In this document: positions 1 through 9,314 of the stretch, in pieces
Layout: each line of letters opens with the position of its first letter
Position numbering within the stretch: the stretch's first letter is position 1
Source: a candidate division KSB1 bacterium
Lineage (GTDB): Bacteria > Zhuqueibacterota > Zhuqueibacteria > Residuimicrobiales > Krinioviventaceae
Assembly (NCBI GenBank): GCA_034521575.1
Contig: JAXHMJ010000005.1
Location: 310,001 to 374,000, forward strand
Direction: 5' to 3'
Length of the DNA stretch: 64,000 bases
Notes under the pieces: generated by a model
Databases searched by the model: none
Seen by the model: only the letters and a program-made list of their open reading frames with translations
What the model was told of the DNA's origin: nothing
Made by a program: the position numbers and the translations under genes

Positions 1-2
1 AA

Positions 3-1025
3 CAGATCAAATCAATTAAACAAAAAGCATTGGAAATTAAAACTGAAATTGAGAATGGAAAAGATTTTGGCAAATTGGCAAAATTGTACTCTCAGGATAC
101 CACATCATTCAGTGGATATACCCGGCATATCGGATGGGAACAAGCCATTTCTAATCCAATCCATAGAGTTATATTTAAACTTGATGCCGGTGATGTTCGT
201 GTTCTAATTGCGAATGACGGATTTCACATAGTCAAGGTGACAAATATTGGTAAAATCAAAGTTAAACCCTTTAACGACATTAAGAATGAAATAATAAACA
301 AATTAAAGAACGCCTATTATAACAAGACGTTGGAAGAATATGAGCATGATAAAAATAAATTGATTGATGAAAACAGGTTAACCTGGAACGAAAAAGCTTT
401 ACAGCAAATTGTCAAATGGTCAAAGAACCCCCAATTTTATGAAAAAATGTATAAAGACACCTTGCCGAATGCTATTGCTCATAATAATTTTACAATCTTG
501 ACATATTCTGAAGGCAATATCGATTTGAAAGAATATTTCCGTTTGTTAAACAATGTTCTGATTCCAAAATCAGCCGATAATACAACGGACGAGGACATTA
601 AACGATTTATCCTGGAAGCGATTCGCACCGATAAAATCGTCAAAAAAGCTAAAACACTTGGACTCGAAAACAATATCTTTCATGCCCGGACTGCTAATCC
701 GGTATTACAAAATAAAATTGCATACTTGTATAATGTCGCTGTGATTGACTCACAAATTCCAGGGCCAACGGATGAGATGCTGCATACATTTTACAAGCAG
801 CAAAAAGATTCTCTATATTATCAGTTGAAAAAAGTCAATATATACGCAATGATTTTTTCTGAGGAACAAAAGGCAAAAGATGTCATGCAGCGGATCAAAA
901 ATGGTACTCCTTTTGAAGAAATAACCGGGAGATACCTGGTCAAAACATTTATACGAGATCGGGACGGTAACATTAAAACCTTCAAGAGCGCCGAGAACGC
1001 CCTTTTTAGGCAAAGCTGCATTTGA
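3..1025 (+). CDS. PpiC-type peptidyl-prolyl isomerase, 5' partial, frameshifted
   Basis: The reading frame is already open at the left edge, so the N-terminus lies outside the window. The first ~90 visible residues form a parvulin domain: a YSQD element followed by TRHIGWEQA, a phenylalanine-leucine-aspartate-glycine style segment (FKLDAGDV) and GFHIVKV, the standard PpiC/SurA landmarks. After a helical stretch (about residues 95-250) a second, diverged parvulin-like domain begins (YQLKKVNIYAMIF, then DVMQRIKNGTPFEEI). The frame stops at 1025 right after a T5 run (1003-1007), but the next frame continues with LGKAAFELK, the expected next motif. SurA-like proteins act in the periplasm as chaperones for outer-membrane proteins. 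It sits immediately upstream of a membrane spermidine-synthase-like gene and is probably co-transcribed. Family assignment is firm; the exact SurA-like role is inference. Confidence 0.8.
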   Translation, partial: QIKSIKQKALEIKTEIENGKDFGKLAKLYSQDTTSFSGYTRHIGWEQAISNPIHRVIFKLDAGDVRVLIANDGFHIVKVTNIGKIKVKPFNDIKNEIINKLKNAYYNKTLEEYEHDKNKLIDENRLTWNEKALQQIVKWSKNPQFYEKMYKDTLPNAIAHNNFTILTYSEGNIDLKEYFRLLNNVLIPKSADNTTDEDIKRFILEAIRTDKIVKKAKTLGLENNIFHARTANPVLQNKIAYLYNVAVIDSQIPGPTDEMLHTFYKQQKDSLYYQLKKVNIYAMIFSEEQKAKDVMQRIKNGTPFEEITGRYLVKTFIRDRDGNIKTFKSAENALFRQSCI

Positions 1026-1284
1026 ATTAAAGCTACATGAAACAGCCGGGCCGGTGAAAGTTGTTGATCCCGAGAAAGGTGATCAATATGCAATCATCAA
1101 ATGCGCGCATATTCGGCCTGAAAAACAGCTGTTATTTGATGATGTGAAAAATTCCATCGCTAAAGATTACAGGAATCATCATAAAGAAAAATTGATGAAT
1201 AAAGTGAAAGAACAGCTGTGGAAAAAATATGATGTTAAAATTTATGAGAATATTCTGTCCAATAAATTAGAATTAATCAAATGA
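1003..1284 (+). CDS. 3' part of the PpiC-type isomerase after a frameshift
   Basis: This frame picks up the second parvulin-like domain where the upstream frame leaves it: LGKAAFELKLHETAGPVKV followed by a YAIIKCAHI strand matches the end of a PpiC domain. The last ~40 residues are a charged helix (KDYRNHHKEKLMNKVKEQLWKKYD), as in SurA-type C-termini. The only in-frame ATG is at 1054, which lies inside the domain and has no Shine-Dalgarno sequence, so this is not an independent gene. The shift is in a T5 tract at 1003-1007. Its stop overlaps the ATG of the next gene (1281) by four bases, which argues that the operon was translationally coupled and that the break is recent or a consensus error. 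Confidence 0.7.
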   Translation, partial: FLGKAAFELKLHETAGPVKVVDPEKGDQYAIIKCAHIRPEKQLLFDDVKNSIAKDYRNHHKEKLMNKVKEQLWKKYDVKIYENILSNKLELIK

Positions 1285-1667
1285 TTAAAACTTCAGTTCT
1301 CTATTTTGCTATATTGATCATATCAGCAAGCATTGTTTGTTTTGAAATAATTTCTACACGAATTTCATCGGTAATTTTTGTTAATAATTATGCCTATATC
1401 ATTCTTTCACTGGCTATTCTCGGCCTGGGAATGGGGGGAATTTATTCGCATTATAAAATAAAATCCAATAAAAACACCGGCGTATCCAGTATAATTTTAA
1501 AAACTGTCCTTCTCTTGGGAATTTCACTCTCTTTTTTTTTAGTTACCATCATTTTATTCAACGTTACGAATACGTTCCTATACTTTATTCTTCTCTTTTT
1601 CCCGTTTTTTCTTGCCGGAATTGTCTATGCACAACTATTTAAATTTTATGCAAAAAAGAGCTTTTAA
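1281..1667 (+). CDS. N-terminal membrane part of a spermidine-synthase-like protein, frameshifted
   Basis: The 128 residues are almost entirely hydrophobic: helices at about residues 5-25, 35-55, 68-90 and 95-118, with the small-residue motif LGLGMGGIYSHY between helices 2 and 3 that is characteristic of the membrane module fused to spermidine/spermine-synthase-like domains. The frame stops at 1665-1667 immediately after an A6 run (1652-1657). Reading the +1 frame through that run continues KKELLIYAFDLTGAALGS, the conserved next segment (Y-D-L-x-G-A), so this and the next entry are one gene of about 775 codons. ATG at 1281 overlaps the stop of the upstream isomerase. Confidence 0.75.
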   Translation: MIKTSVLYFAILIISASIVCFEIISTRISSVIFVNNYAYIILSLAILGLGMGGIYSHYKIKSNKNTGVSSIILKTVLLLGISLSFFLVTIILFNVTNTFLYFILLFFPFFLAGIVYAQLFKFYAKKSF

Positions 1668-1696
1668 TCTATGCTTTTGACCTGACCGGCGCTGCT

Positions 1697-3604
1697 TTGG
1701 GTTCAGTGCTGTCCATTTTTCTATTGAATTATCTGGGAGCTCCCAACAGTGTCCTGTTTCTCTCTATCCTGATTTTCTGCTCCTTGATATTATTTTTACG
1801 GCAAAGATTGAAAACAGCACAAAAGATCGGGTCATATGCTATTCTGGTGATATTTGCTGCAGCACTCATGATAAACGGAGACGCCGATATTTTAGGAAGA
1901 ATTTCAATAGGACGCTTTCCTGAAAAGGATTTTTATCATGTCTATCCAAATGCTGAAAAAATATCCAACATTGCCGATAGCCGTTGGAGTATTTACGGAA
2001 GATCAGACCTTGTAAAGTATAGTAACCAGGACAGGGTTCGGCAGCTTTTTATTGATGGCGCTGCCGGTACCCAGATGTTCCGGTTTAACGGTAATATAAG
2101 AAATCCGGATTTGATGCTCCAGAATCTTTTAATGAGTCAGAGCAGTTCAATCCCATTCCTGTTTTTATCCAAAGCCGAACGAAACAATATGATGGTTATT
2201 GGCCCGGGAGGAGGTAAAGAAGTATTGACCGGCCTTTGGGCCGGCGTCGAACAAATCACCGGTGTTGAAATTAATCCGGACTTTGTCAGGATCGTTAAAA
2301 AATATAGAGATTTTAACGGCGGTATTTACACGGATTTCCCCAATGTTCAAATTCATGTTGCAGAAGGAAGACACTATATTAAAAACACCTCTGAGTATTT
2401 TGATTTGATCGTCATGGCTCTTCCGTCAACAGAGCAGCTTCAGAGTATTGATCATTTTGCTGCAAGCGAAAACTATCTTTTAACCGTAGAAGCATTACAA
2501 GATTATTTAAAAATACTGACACCGGAGGGGCGTTTAATCTTTACGGTGCATAACAGATGGGAGTTAATGCGTCTCATTACGACCACGATAAAGGCATTTG
2601 ACCAACGGGGTATGGATATGCGTCAAATCCTCAATCATTTTATCGTTTTAGAACAGGATTACGCGCCGACCGTGGTCATTAAAAAGAATATTTTTACGAA
2701 TGAGGACATAAACCGCATTCAAAGCGTCATCAATACGATTCCAAAGGAGCTCCCTCAAGTCACTTATCTTCCTTACCATTTAGACGAAATACCGGATACA
2801 CCGATCAATAATTTGTTAAAACAAATTCAAAACGATGCGGCAAATTTCCAAAATTATATTGATCAGCATCAATATAATATTTCACCTTGCTTTGATAATA
2901 GTCCATATTTTTATAAAATAAAAAAGGGAGTACCTGCAGATTATCTATGGTTATTAGCTGGTATCAGTTTTGTTAATGTAGTGGTCGTTGCGTTGCCTTT
3001 TTCCGGTATTCGAAAAACATTAAAAAAAGACAAAATGAATCCGCTTTTAATGTCCTTGATGATTTTTATCTGTATTGGATTGGGATTTATGATTCTTGAA
3101 ATTTCTCTATTTCAAAAACTTGTTCTTTATCTCGGCTCTCCGACTGTTTCATTGTCCATTCTTCTGGGGTCGCTGTTAATCGGTATGGGAACAGGAAGTT
3201 ATTATGGCAGGCGTTTTTATGCAGGCCATACAATAAAACGATTGTACGTTACCAGTTTGTCTATTGTTGGGTCGGGTATAATATTGTTTATTTTTTATCC
3301 GTTAATTTTAAATTATCTATTAAGCTACAGTCAACTTTTACGTTCAATCATATGTTTTTTTATGTTGGTTCCTTTTGGCTTTCTGTTGGGTATTCCCTTC
3401 CCCTCGGCTATTCAGATGTTGGAAAAAAGCGGCTTGAAACAATATATTCCCTGGATGTATGGCGTTAATGGAACCATGTCAATTTTGGGTTCTATTCTTG
3501 CCGTCATTTTTTCTATCACATTTGGATTCACGGTTTCTTTTTTTGTCGGCTTGACCTTCTATGCGCTTGTTTTTTTCCTGACACGTTTATGGGCGCAGCG
3601 ATAA
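1697..3604 (+). CDS. Membrane-bound spermidine synthase-like protein (main part)
   Basis: Continuation of the gene begun at 1281; the nominal start at 1697 is an internal GTG/Met position, and homologous sequence begins at about 1658. Order: two N-terminal helices, a linker, a SAM-dependent aminopropyltransferase-like fold (MVIGPGGGKEVLTGL as the nucleotide-binding loop at about residues 165-180, GVEINPD as the acidic loop, DLIVMALPST as the next strand), then six or so C-terminal helices including LGIPFPSAIQMLE. Proteins of this architecture are common in environmental bacteria; whether they make polyamines is unproven, and the DLIVM-A-LPS segment differs from the DVII-D of true spermidine synthases. 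It sits in the inner membrane. Function is best left as a membrane-anchored methyltransferase-fold enzyme. Confidence 0.75.
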   Translation: MGSVLSIFLLNYLGAPNSVLFLSILIFCSLILFLRQRLKTAQKIGSYAILVIFAAALMINGDADILGRISIGRFPEKDFYHVYPNAEKISNIADSRWSIYGRSDLVKYSNQDRVRQLFIDGAAGTQMFRFNGNIRNPDLMLQNLLMSQSSSIPFLFLSKAERNNMMVIGPGGGKEVLTGLWAGVEQITGVEINPDFVRIVKKYRDFNGGIYTDFPNVQIHVAEGRHYIKNTSEYFDLIVMALPSTEQLQSIDHFAASENYLLTVEALQDYLKILTPEGRLIFTVHNRWELMRLITTTIKAFDQRGMDMRQILNHFIVLEQDYAPTVVIKKNIFTNEDINRIQSVINTIPKELPQVTYLPYHLDEIPDTPINNLLKQIQNDAANFQNYIDQHQYNISPCFDNSPYFYKIKKGVPADYLWLLAGISFVNVVVVALPFSGIRKTLKKDKMNPLLMSLMIFICIGLGFMILEISLFQKLVLYLGSPTVSLSILLGSLLIGMGTGSYYGRRFYAGHTIKRLYVTSLSIVGSGIILFIFYPLILNYLLSYSQLLRSIICFFMLVPFGFLLGIPFPSAIQMLEKSGLKQYIPWMYGVNGTMSILGSILAVIFSITFGFTVSFFVGLTFYALVFFLTRLWAQR

Positions 3605-3780
3605 CAGCCCATGCGCTATGCTGCATCTCGAATATGATATGATAAAGCCGACATCCCCCCTTTCCGAGTTGAGTTTTTTGCCAATTTTTACATGGATACA
3701 AAGCTTTGCCAGTTACCGAATCTCTTTATGACAATATCCACAGCAAACCGGAAACACCAAAGCCGTAAATTGTATATCGC

Positions 3781-5676
3781 TTACTCGGATTTCCCAAGCA
3801 GACCTTCATAATCCTGCACCGATCCGTTATCCAGACAACACTGAATAATCCGATTCCCCAGCTCTGTCAAATCCGGCTGCAGGAAATCTTTTAAATGCTT
3901 GTCAAAAAATTCTTTGAGTATCGCCGCGCCCTTGTCGTATCCGTCATCGCCGACTTCGGGCTGGGTGTTGACTTCTAAAAACCAGTGTGATAGTCGGTTG
4001 CCTTCAATGCGCATGGAGCTCAGGGCATAGCCCAGCAGAGAACAACGCGCCGGAACAATCTGATCTTTTCTGAACTTTGCGCTGCCGCGGCGTGCCAGAT
4101 AGTCACGGGCCAGCCATTCCGTGCTGAAACCGACTTTCCAGGCGCCAACATGCTGATTGGGAATCAAAATATAGCGGGTACGCGGTGTCTGTTGAATTTG
4201 CTCCAGCAAAAGATTGGCCTGATTGACCATGCGTCCGGGTGCAAACGGCCAATAACTGCCCACGCCCTCACTGCTCATCTTTTGGGTGCCGACAATACTG
4301 GGATTGCCATATCCGCGCGGCGCCACCAGCCGCCACAGCCAGGCCAGCGCCGGAGGCAGCACATGAAACATGCCCATAATCCCGTAGCCCGGATGTTCCC
4401 GGGTGCTGGGCGGTGTGCGCACACCAAAACTCCGAATGTCAACGCTCATGGGTTCATTCACCACATCCGGGACAATAGACCGCGGGATGATCACGCGTGG
4501 ATTGGGACAGGGGGTGCCGGGTTCGTCTTCCACATGTTCCCAGATCAATGCCCGGCTTCCCGGCACAGCATCAATATTCCAGAACACCAGCGGACGCGGT
4601 GGCAGCGCCGTTAATTTTTCCAGATTAGGATCGGTTCCATACTCGGTAATATGATCAACCCGAACAAACCAGCCGTTCTCACCATCCATAATCCATAACT
4701 TGCCGTTCTCCTTCTGGATATCGGGATGACACAATGCGATATCATCGCACACCGGCTCCAGATCACAAGTGCGCGGAAGCTCAACATAACGATCTTCTCC
4801 GGTCACCAGATTGCGTCCAATCAGCAGGGTTCCGTCCGGCAAACGGTGCGGCTGCTCCAGCATTTCACTCTTGCCGCCGCCGCTGGCCCCCTCGTGCATG
4901 ATGGAGACGATATTATCGTACGGCGTCACAACCTTGACCGCTGAACAATGCGCCGCCACCCAGCCTTCGTATTCACCCAGATTAATGATGGAACTGTAAA
5001 CACCCTTTTTGGCGCTGGGCCCGGGATACAGATTGTAGGAAAAGATTTCATACATGGAATCCTGGCGGTGATGCACCACCACCTGCTTTCCTTTAAAAAA
5101 CGTCTGACGAAACGGCGGTGCCACATAAATGACCACCTCTGGAGAAAACTCTTTGGAAATCTGATCCAGGGAAAGAATACCCTGCAGCATGGCCAGACCC
5201 AGCGCGAAAAACGCGGCATTCGCCGGAGCCACTGCCAGCGCGTCCACACCCAGTTCTTTCCAGCCGGTTTTAAACGCAAAAACCGCCAGTTCCTGGTCCG
5301 CCAGCCAATCCAGTGTCTCCTGACGCAGATTTGTAAACTCTTGACCAAACTGTTCATGAAAGCGCGTTTTGTCAGAGGGTTCTTCATCCGCAATCACCAT
5401 ACTCTCCGGATCCCGCCGGCGCATATAGGGCTCGGGATAATTAACAGCAATTCCGTTGCGCACTTTGGCAACCGTGGCATCGACAAATCGTTTCCCATCA
5501 GGCAAATCATAAGCCACTTCCATATAATCCCGGTCCGGGCTGCCGCAGGCCAGTTCAAACAGCTCTTTGGTATCACCGGCGACATGCACTCGCGGAGAGT
5601 TCTCTAAAATCTTTTTCAATTCATCAGGAGGATTAAAACAGGTCCAGGATCGGTTTTGCATTTGTATTGACTCCAT
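3781..5676 (-). CDS. PEP-carboxykinase-like P-loop protein (DUF4914 type)
   Basis: A 631-residue soluble protein without a signal peptide. The landmark is HEGASGGGKSEM at about residues 262-273, a glycine-rich phosphate-binding loop of the kind seen in PEP carboxykinases and related kinases, followed by conserved acidic/aromatic blocks (IALCHPDI, WIMDGENGWFVR, FWNIDAVPGS) and a C-terminal SHWFLEVNTQPE. From memory this matches the DUF4914 family; I could not run a profile. A nucleotide- and possibly carboxylate-handling enzyme is likely, the substrate unknown. Two starts are possible: ATG at 5676, or ATG at 5661, which has GGAG nine bases upstream and looks better. It stands alone, with a 283-base AT-rich upstream gap. 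Confidence 0.6.
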   Translation of the reverse strand: MESIQMQNRSWTCFNPPDELKKILENSPRVHVAGDTKELFELACGSPDRDYMEVAYDLPDGKRFVDATVAKVRNGIAVNYPEPYMRRRDPESMVIADEEPSDKTRFHEQFGQEFTNLRQETLDWLADQELAVFAFKTGWKELGVDALAVAPANAAFFALGLAMLQGILSLDQISKEFSPEVVIYVAPPFRQTFFKGKQVVVHHRQDSMYEIFSYNLYPGPSAKKGVYSSIINLGEYEGWVAAHCSAVKVVTPYDNIVSIMHEGASGGGKSEMLEQPHRLPDGTLLIGRNLVTGEDRYVELPRTCDLEPVCDDIALCHPDIQKENGKLWIMDGENGWFVRVDHITEYGTDPNLEKLTALPPRPLVFWNIDAVPGSRALIWEHVEDEPGTPCPNPRVIIPRSIVPDVVNEPMSVDIRSFGVRTPPSTREHPGYGIMGMFHVLPPALAWLWRLVAPRGYGNPSIVGTQKMSSEGVGSYWPFAPGRMVNQANLLLEQIQQTPRTRYILIPNQHVGAWKVGFSTEWLARDYLARRGSAKFRKDQIVPARCSLLGYALSSMRIEGNRLSHWFLEVNTQPEVGDDGYDKGAAILKEFFDKHLKDFLQPDLTELGNRIIQCCLDNGSVQDYEGLLGKSE

Positions 5677-5959
5677 TGATAATGTAAGAGATTGAATCTA
5701 TTCGCCGTTTGACTGACGGAAATCCCAAAAGCCGACCCGTCAATCGTTACTGAAATATTAATTTGCCGGCTGCGTTATAAAACAATTGTATATGCAATTC
5801 CGGACGTAATAACAGAACAGGCGGTCCTATTATTATTTAAAAGAGGGTATATAGGTTTTAGAACTTTAAATTTACAAATTTAAAAACATATTTCCAAATT
5901 GAAAATACCCCCTATTTATCCCACGGTTATAAAATTTGTTTTTTTTACGTAAAAGTACT

Positions 5960-6190
5960 CTATACCATATCAGATGTGATGGAATTTTTTTTCTTTTTCC
6001 GTTTATTCAACAGAAAATGCGTCAAATATCCGAGAAGGAACGAAATGACAATAACCACCAGCAGCAGAACAATCCTGGACATACTGACCGTCCAAAACAA
6101 CAAACGCACATTAACAATCTGAGTGTTCTGGAGCAACACAATTAACAATAAAACAGCAAATACGGAAATAACAACAGCTCTGACTTTCAT
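5960..6190 (-). CDS. LapA-like small inner-membrane protein
   Basis: Seventy-six residues with two hydrophobic helices: one near the N-terminus (about 3-20, ending at LLQNTQIVNVRLLFW) and one at about 35-57, followed by a basic tail (NKRKKKKN). The pattern helix, QN-x-x-x-V-x-x-x-F/L-W, second helix, basic tail is the LapA (DUF1049) layout; in E. coli the LapA/LapB pair controls LPS synthesis. The ATG at 6190 is preceded by GAGGAGG eight bases upstream, so I prefer it to the ATG at 6226 that lengthens the frame. No lapB-like tetratricopeptide gene is adjacent. Confidence 0.7.
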   Translation of the reverse strand: MKVRAVVISVFAVLLLIVLLQNTQIVNVRLLFWTVSMSRIVLLLVVIVISFLLGYLTHFLLNKRKKKKNSITSDMV

Positions 6191-6421
6191 AAAACAGACC
6201 TCCTCATTAATTTTAATTTTTAACAATATAGCAATTATATATTATAACAACAAACCCCTGGATTATTACCAACGGTTAACAAGTTTACCAAAGCCAACGG
6301 AATAATACTTTACCACCTAAAGTGGAGCACATAGATTCTCTTACAAGACTCTGTAAAAAAAACAGTTCTTTGGCATAAAATATCAATTATATTTTTATAT
6401 TTTTAAAATGAAACCAGATTA

Positions 6422-7162
6422 CTATTTATTTTTCTGTCGATAAGATGGTCCTTCCATCAGTATAATCTCCGAGTTTTTAACGAGCCGGTCTGCGATGGCT
6501 TGAGCGATTACAGCACTTTGAAAGATCTCTCCCCAGCGGCCAAAGGGCAGATTGGTGGTCACGATTGTACTCACACGTTCATGCCTGGCACTGAGCACCT
6601 GGAAAAAAAGATTTGATGACTGTTCGTCAAGCGAAAGAAAACCCAACTCGTCACAAACAAGCAGACTTGGAGTTTGATAAAATTTTAGTTTTTTTAACAA
6701 CGACTGATCAGCTTGAGCGGCAATGAGGTGATTAATCATATCAATAGCTGTTGTGAAGAGTACACGTTCATTTTTCAAACAGGCTTGATAAGCTATGGTT
6801 TTTGCTAATCGGGTTTTTCCGGTTCCGGGGGCGCCAATAAAGATCACGTCTTGTTTTTTATGAATAAAATCACATTCGGACAAACGCAAAACAAGGGATC
6901 GGTTCTGTTGTCGGGAGACATGGAATTTAAAATCAAAGTCACTTGGCAAGCATTTATCAATCAAATGCGACGCTTTGATTCTGTTTTCAACAGAGCGTTT
7001 CCAGCGTGATTCGTTTTCCAGGTCAAGCAAATAATCGAGCAGCCACAGAAAGCCGTTGTTCTGCTCTTTTTCTTTTTCAAAGGCATCTTCGAGATATTCG
7101 GCCATGGTATTGAGTCGCAACTGCTGCAATTTGTGGATTGTATTTTCAATTTTTGTCATCAT
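6422..7162 (-). CDS. istB: IS21 family helper ATPase IstB
   Basis: A 246-residue AAA+ protein that loads the IstA transposase on target DNA. The Walker A loop is GAPGTGKTRLA (about residues 108-118), Walker B is LLVCDELGF (about 165-173), and an arginine-rich segment (IADRLVKNSEII) follows, with the N-terminal helical domain (LRLNTMAEYLEDAFE) typical of IstB. Length is normal for the family and the frame is intact. The start overlaps the last codons of istA (7146) by 17 bases, consistent with translational coupling. The tandem ATG ATG at 7162/7159 leaves the exact start open. Confidence 0.93.
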   Translation of the reverse strand: MMTKIENTIHKLQQLRLNTMAEYLEDAFEKEKEQNNGFLWLLDYLLDLENESRWKRSVENRIKASHLIDKCLPSDFDFKFHVSRQQNRSLVLRLSECDFIHKKQDVIFIGAPGTGKTRLAKTIAYQACLKNERVLFTTAIDMINHLIAAQADQSLLKKLKFYQTPSLLVCDELGFLSLDEQSSNLFFQVLSARHERVSTIVTTNLPFGRWGEIFQSAVIAQAIADRLVKNSEIILMEGPSYRQKNK

Positions 7163-8637
7163 TGTTCCTGCTTTTTTTCAAAGTAATGGCATCATAGATT
7201 AACAGATCGGGTTCCTGTAATTGTAACTGATTGAGCGTTTCATCTTTGAGGGTAACTTTGGGGTAATATGTTTTAATATGCATTTTTTGATGCAGGATAT
7301 TCTCAACATAATCGACGCCATAGGCTTTGTATTTGAGGGTTATTTCAACGGCCTCCACAACTGCTTTGGCTCCATATTGTTCTCTTAATTCCAGGAGATG
7401 ACTGGATGCCCGGGAAAGGCTTTTCCCGGCCTTGGCCAAATTTTCGATGAATAGTTTGATGGGTTCACCCATTGAAAACAAGAGTTGTTCTTGTCTGGTT
7501 AACCTTGCCTTTTTACGTGTTTTCAAAAGTTCTGAAATATGGTTCGGATTTTCAATAACAGCCCGGCGTTTCCAGCTTCGCGTGTGTACAGCAACAATTT
7601 TGTTTTTATGGCCTGCCCAAATTGTATGGTTATCCGCTTTGACACTGACTGTTTTACCGGCCATCCACCAAGGCGCTGAATAATAATTTGCATCAAATTT
7701 AAACCGGCAATCGGAATGGACTTTAGCTTCTGAATGATCTCTGGTATCCGGCAATACATCCGGCAATGGACGCAGGGCTTTCGGCTGAAAACGTTCAACC
7801 GGTTTTTCATTCGTTGTTGCGTGAATACGTGTATTTGCAATGTGATCGCGCCATTTGCAGGCTTGCACATTTACATCATCCAGATCGGCAAAGGTGCGGC
7901 ACGGCCAAAAGTTATAGCGAACGTAATGAACACCGCCTTTTTCTATCTTGCCTTTTGCGGATGCGTCCCTTATGCCGCACGCGTAAGGTCTGATATGAAA
8001 AGGGCGCAAGAAATGCAAATAATCTTCGTTGAACCGGATAATATCGCCGATTCGTTCAATGACCGCTGTTTTCAAATTATCGTGCACCAGTTCTTTGGGA
8101 GCGCCACCAAAGAATAAAAAGAATTCAACAGGGTGCGCATCACAGCTTCTTTGTTTTGACTATGTGTGAACTCGATGTAGAGCATTCTGGAATGGCATTC
8201 TATCACCGTCATGCAGTACAGTTTTCTGGAGGTGTTGCCATAAATGAGACTGCCGAAATGCCCCAATCAAACTGACATTGTTCACCAGGGCTGCTTTCAA
8301 ACCGAATGTAGGCTTTGGATCGTTTCTTACCTCCTCGTTTAGCAAGGAGGTAATCGCGCAAAATCGTAATCCCTCCGGTATAGCCTTTTTCGTCGATACG
8401 TTGTTTAATAACAACAGCGCTGGCGTTCGGCCAACCTTCCAGCAGTTCATCAATATAATTATAGAACGGTTCCAATTTACCTGGCTTTGGACGTCTGGGA
8501 GGTGTGGCAATATCCGGGGAGTTGAGATATTTTTGCACAGTTGGTCTTGAAATACATAACTTTCTGGCAATTTGGCGTTGTTTCATGCCCATATCAGCCA
8601 ATTTGTGAATTTCAAAGATGATTCGTTTATTCATCAT
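7146..8637 (-). pseudogene. istA: IS21 family transposase IstA, two frameshifts
   Basis: Three consecutive frames together make one IstA. The N-terminal part (8637 to about 8266) has an HTH (MKQRQIARKLCISRPTVQKYL) and ends QCQFDWG, where the first catalytic Asp sits. The middle part (about 8266-8105) begins HFGSLIYGNTSRKLYC. The C-terminal part (about 8105-7146) begins FFGGAPKELVHDNLKTAV, with the second Asp, then the zinc/β-barrel-like region (YSAPWWMAGKTVSVKA). The breaks fall at a G4 run (near 8263) and a T5 run (near 8105), each explained by one lost base. Start at the ATG ATG of 8637, overlapping the stop of the upstream HTH gene. Inactive as read unless the breaks are sequence errors. 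Confidence 0.85.
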
Positions 8638-9058
8638 GACTTTTGGCCCTTTCAAGAGATTCAGTTACAAGTTTACGGATCGTCATGGGGTCCCAGTTTT
8701 CAAAATCGGAGCGGGTAGTCAAGGGTTTTGAAGGCAGTGCAACCGGCTTTTTCGGCAAAGAAAGCACCTGAAACATAAACCCGTCAAAGGCAATCAGGGA
8801 TTTTTTGATCAAAGCGTTTCTGGCAGTGATAAAATCATCAAGACTTATCCTCAGCATCGTGCAGAGCCGGTCCTGACTGTAATAAGACAGCCCGTGCCGA
8901 TCTCCGACAAGCACGAGCAAAAAGTAAATCAAAAGCTCGTGTTGATTCAAACTGGTAAAAAAATGGTCTGTGATAAACCGGTGTGGAATAAAACTAAATC
9001 CCCCATCAATGTTACGCACCCGGTCGGGAATAAGGGGTTTTTTGGTGATTTTCATCAT
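8627..9058 (-). CDS. Helix-turn-helix passenger protein of the IS21 element
   Basis: A 143-residue protein with an HTH-like core: LNQHELLIYFLLVLVGD, then YYSQDRLCTMLRISLDDFITARNAL (a winged-helix reminiscent of replication-initiator or DnaD-like N-domains), ending with an acidic-basic tail. It lies inside the putative IS21 borders and overlaps the istA start by a few bases, so it is very likely co-expressed with the transposase and may regulate it. The ATG at 9058 has GGGAGG seven bases upstream and is chosen over the upstream 9127 alternative. I do not recognise a named family; its role in transposition control or target choice is inference. Confidence 0.65.
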   Translation of the reverse strand: MMKITKKPLIPDRVRNIDGGFSFIPHRFITDHFFTSLNQHELLIYFLLVLVGDRHGLSYYSQDRLCTMLRISLDDFITARNALIKKSLIAFDGFMFQVLSLPKKPVALPSKPLTTRSDFENWDPMTIRKLVTESLERAKSHDE

Positions 9059-9129
9059 TCTGCCTCCCGAATAATAGATCACGTACAAATTCAACTGAAA
9101 TCTACTATACCACAAGGCAAATAGCAATA

Positions 9130-9314
9130 GCGTCCATTTTTACAATTAAATTCTTAAAGACAAAAAAAGGTCAATATTTTTATGTAAATCAGCCAGTTGC
9201 ACGATTAACGCGTCCATTTTTACAATTTTCCCGGATGAATCAATTTTATAAGGATTCATTACACAAGTGTATAATTTTTCTGACTGCTTTTTTAACGCGT
9301 CCATTTTTACAATT
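9130..9314. repeat. Three 18-bp direct repeats upstream of the HTH passenger gene
   Basis: The minus-strand word AATTGTAAAAATGGACGC occurs at 9130-9147, 9210-9227 and 9297-9314, spaced 80 and 87 bases. The upstream two copies are within the 3' part of the zinc-finger-like gene, where each is read as IVKMDAL; the third overlaps that gene's stop codon. Spacing and position just upstream of the HTH gene suggest binding sites or a small duplication. Confidence 0.75.

Noticed and set aside
1054-1284. Independent small gene starting at ATG 1054
   Set aside because: The ATG is inside a parvulin domain that continues from the previous frame across a T5 run.
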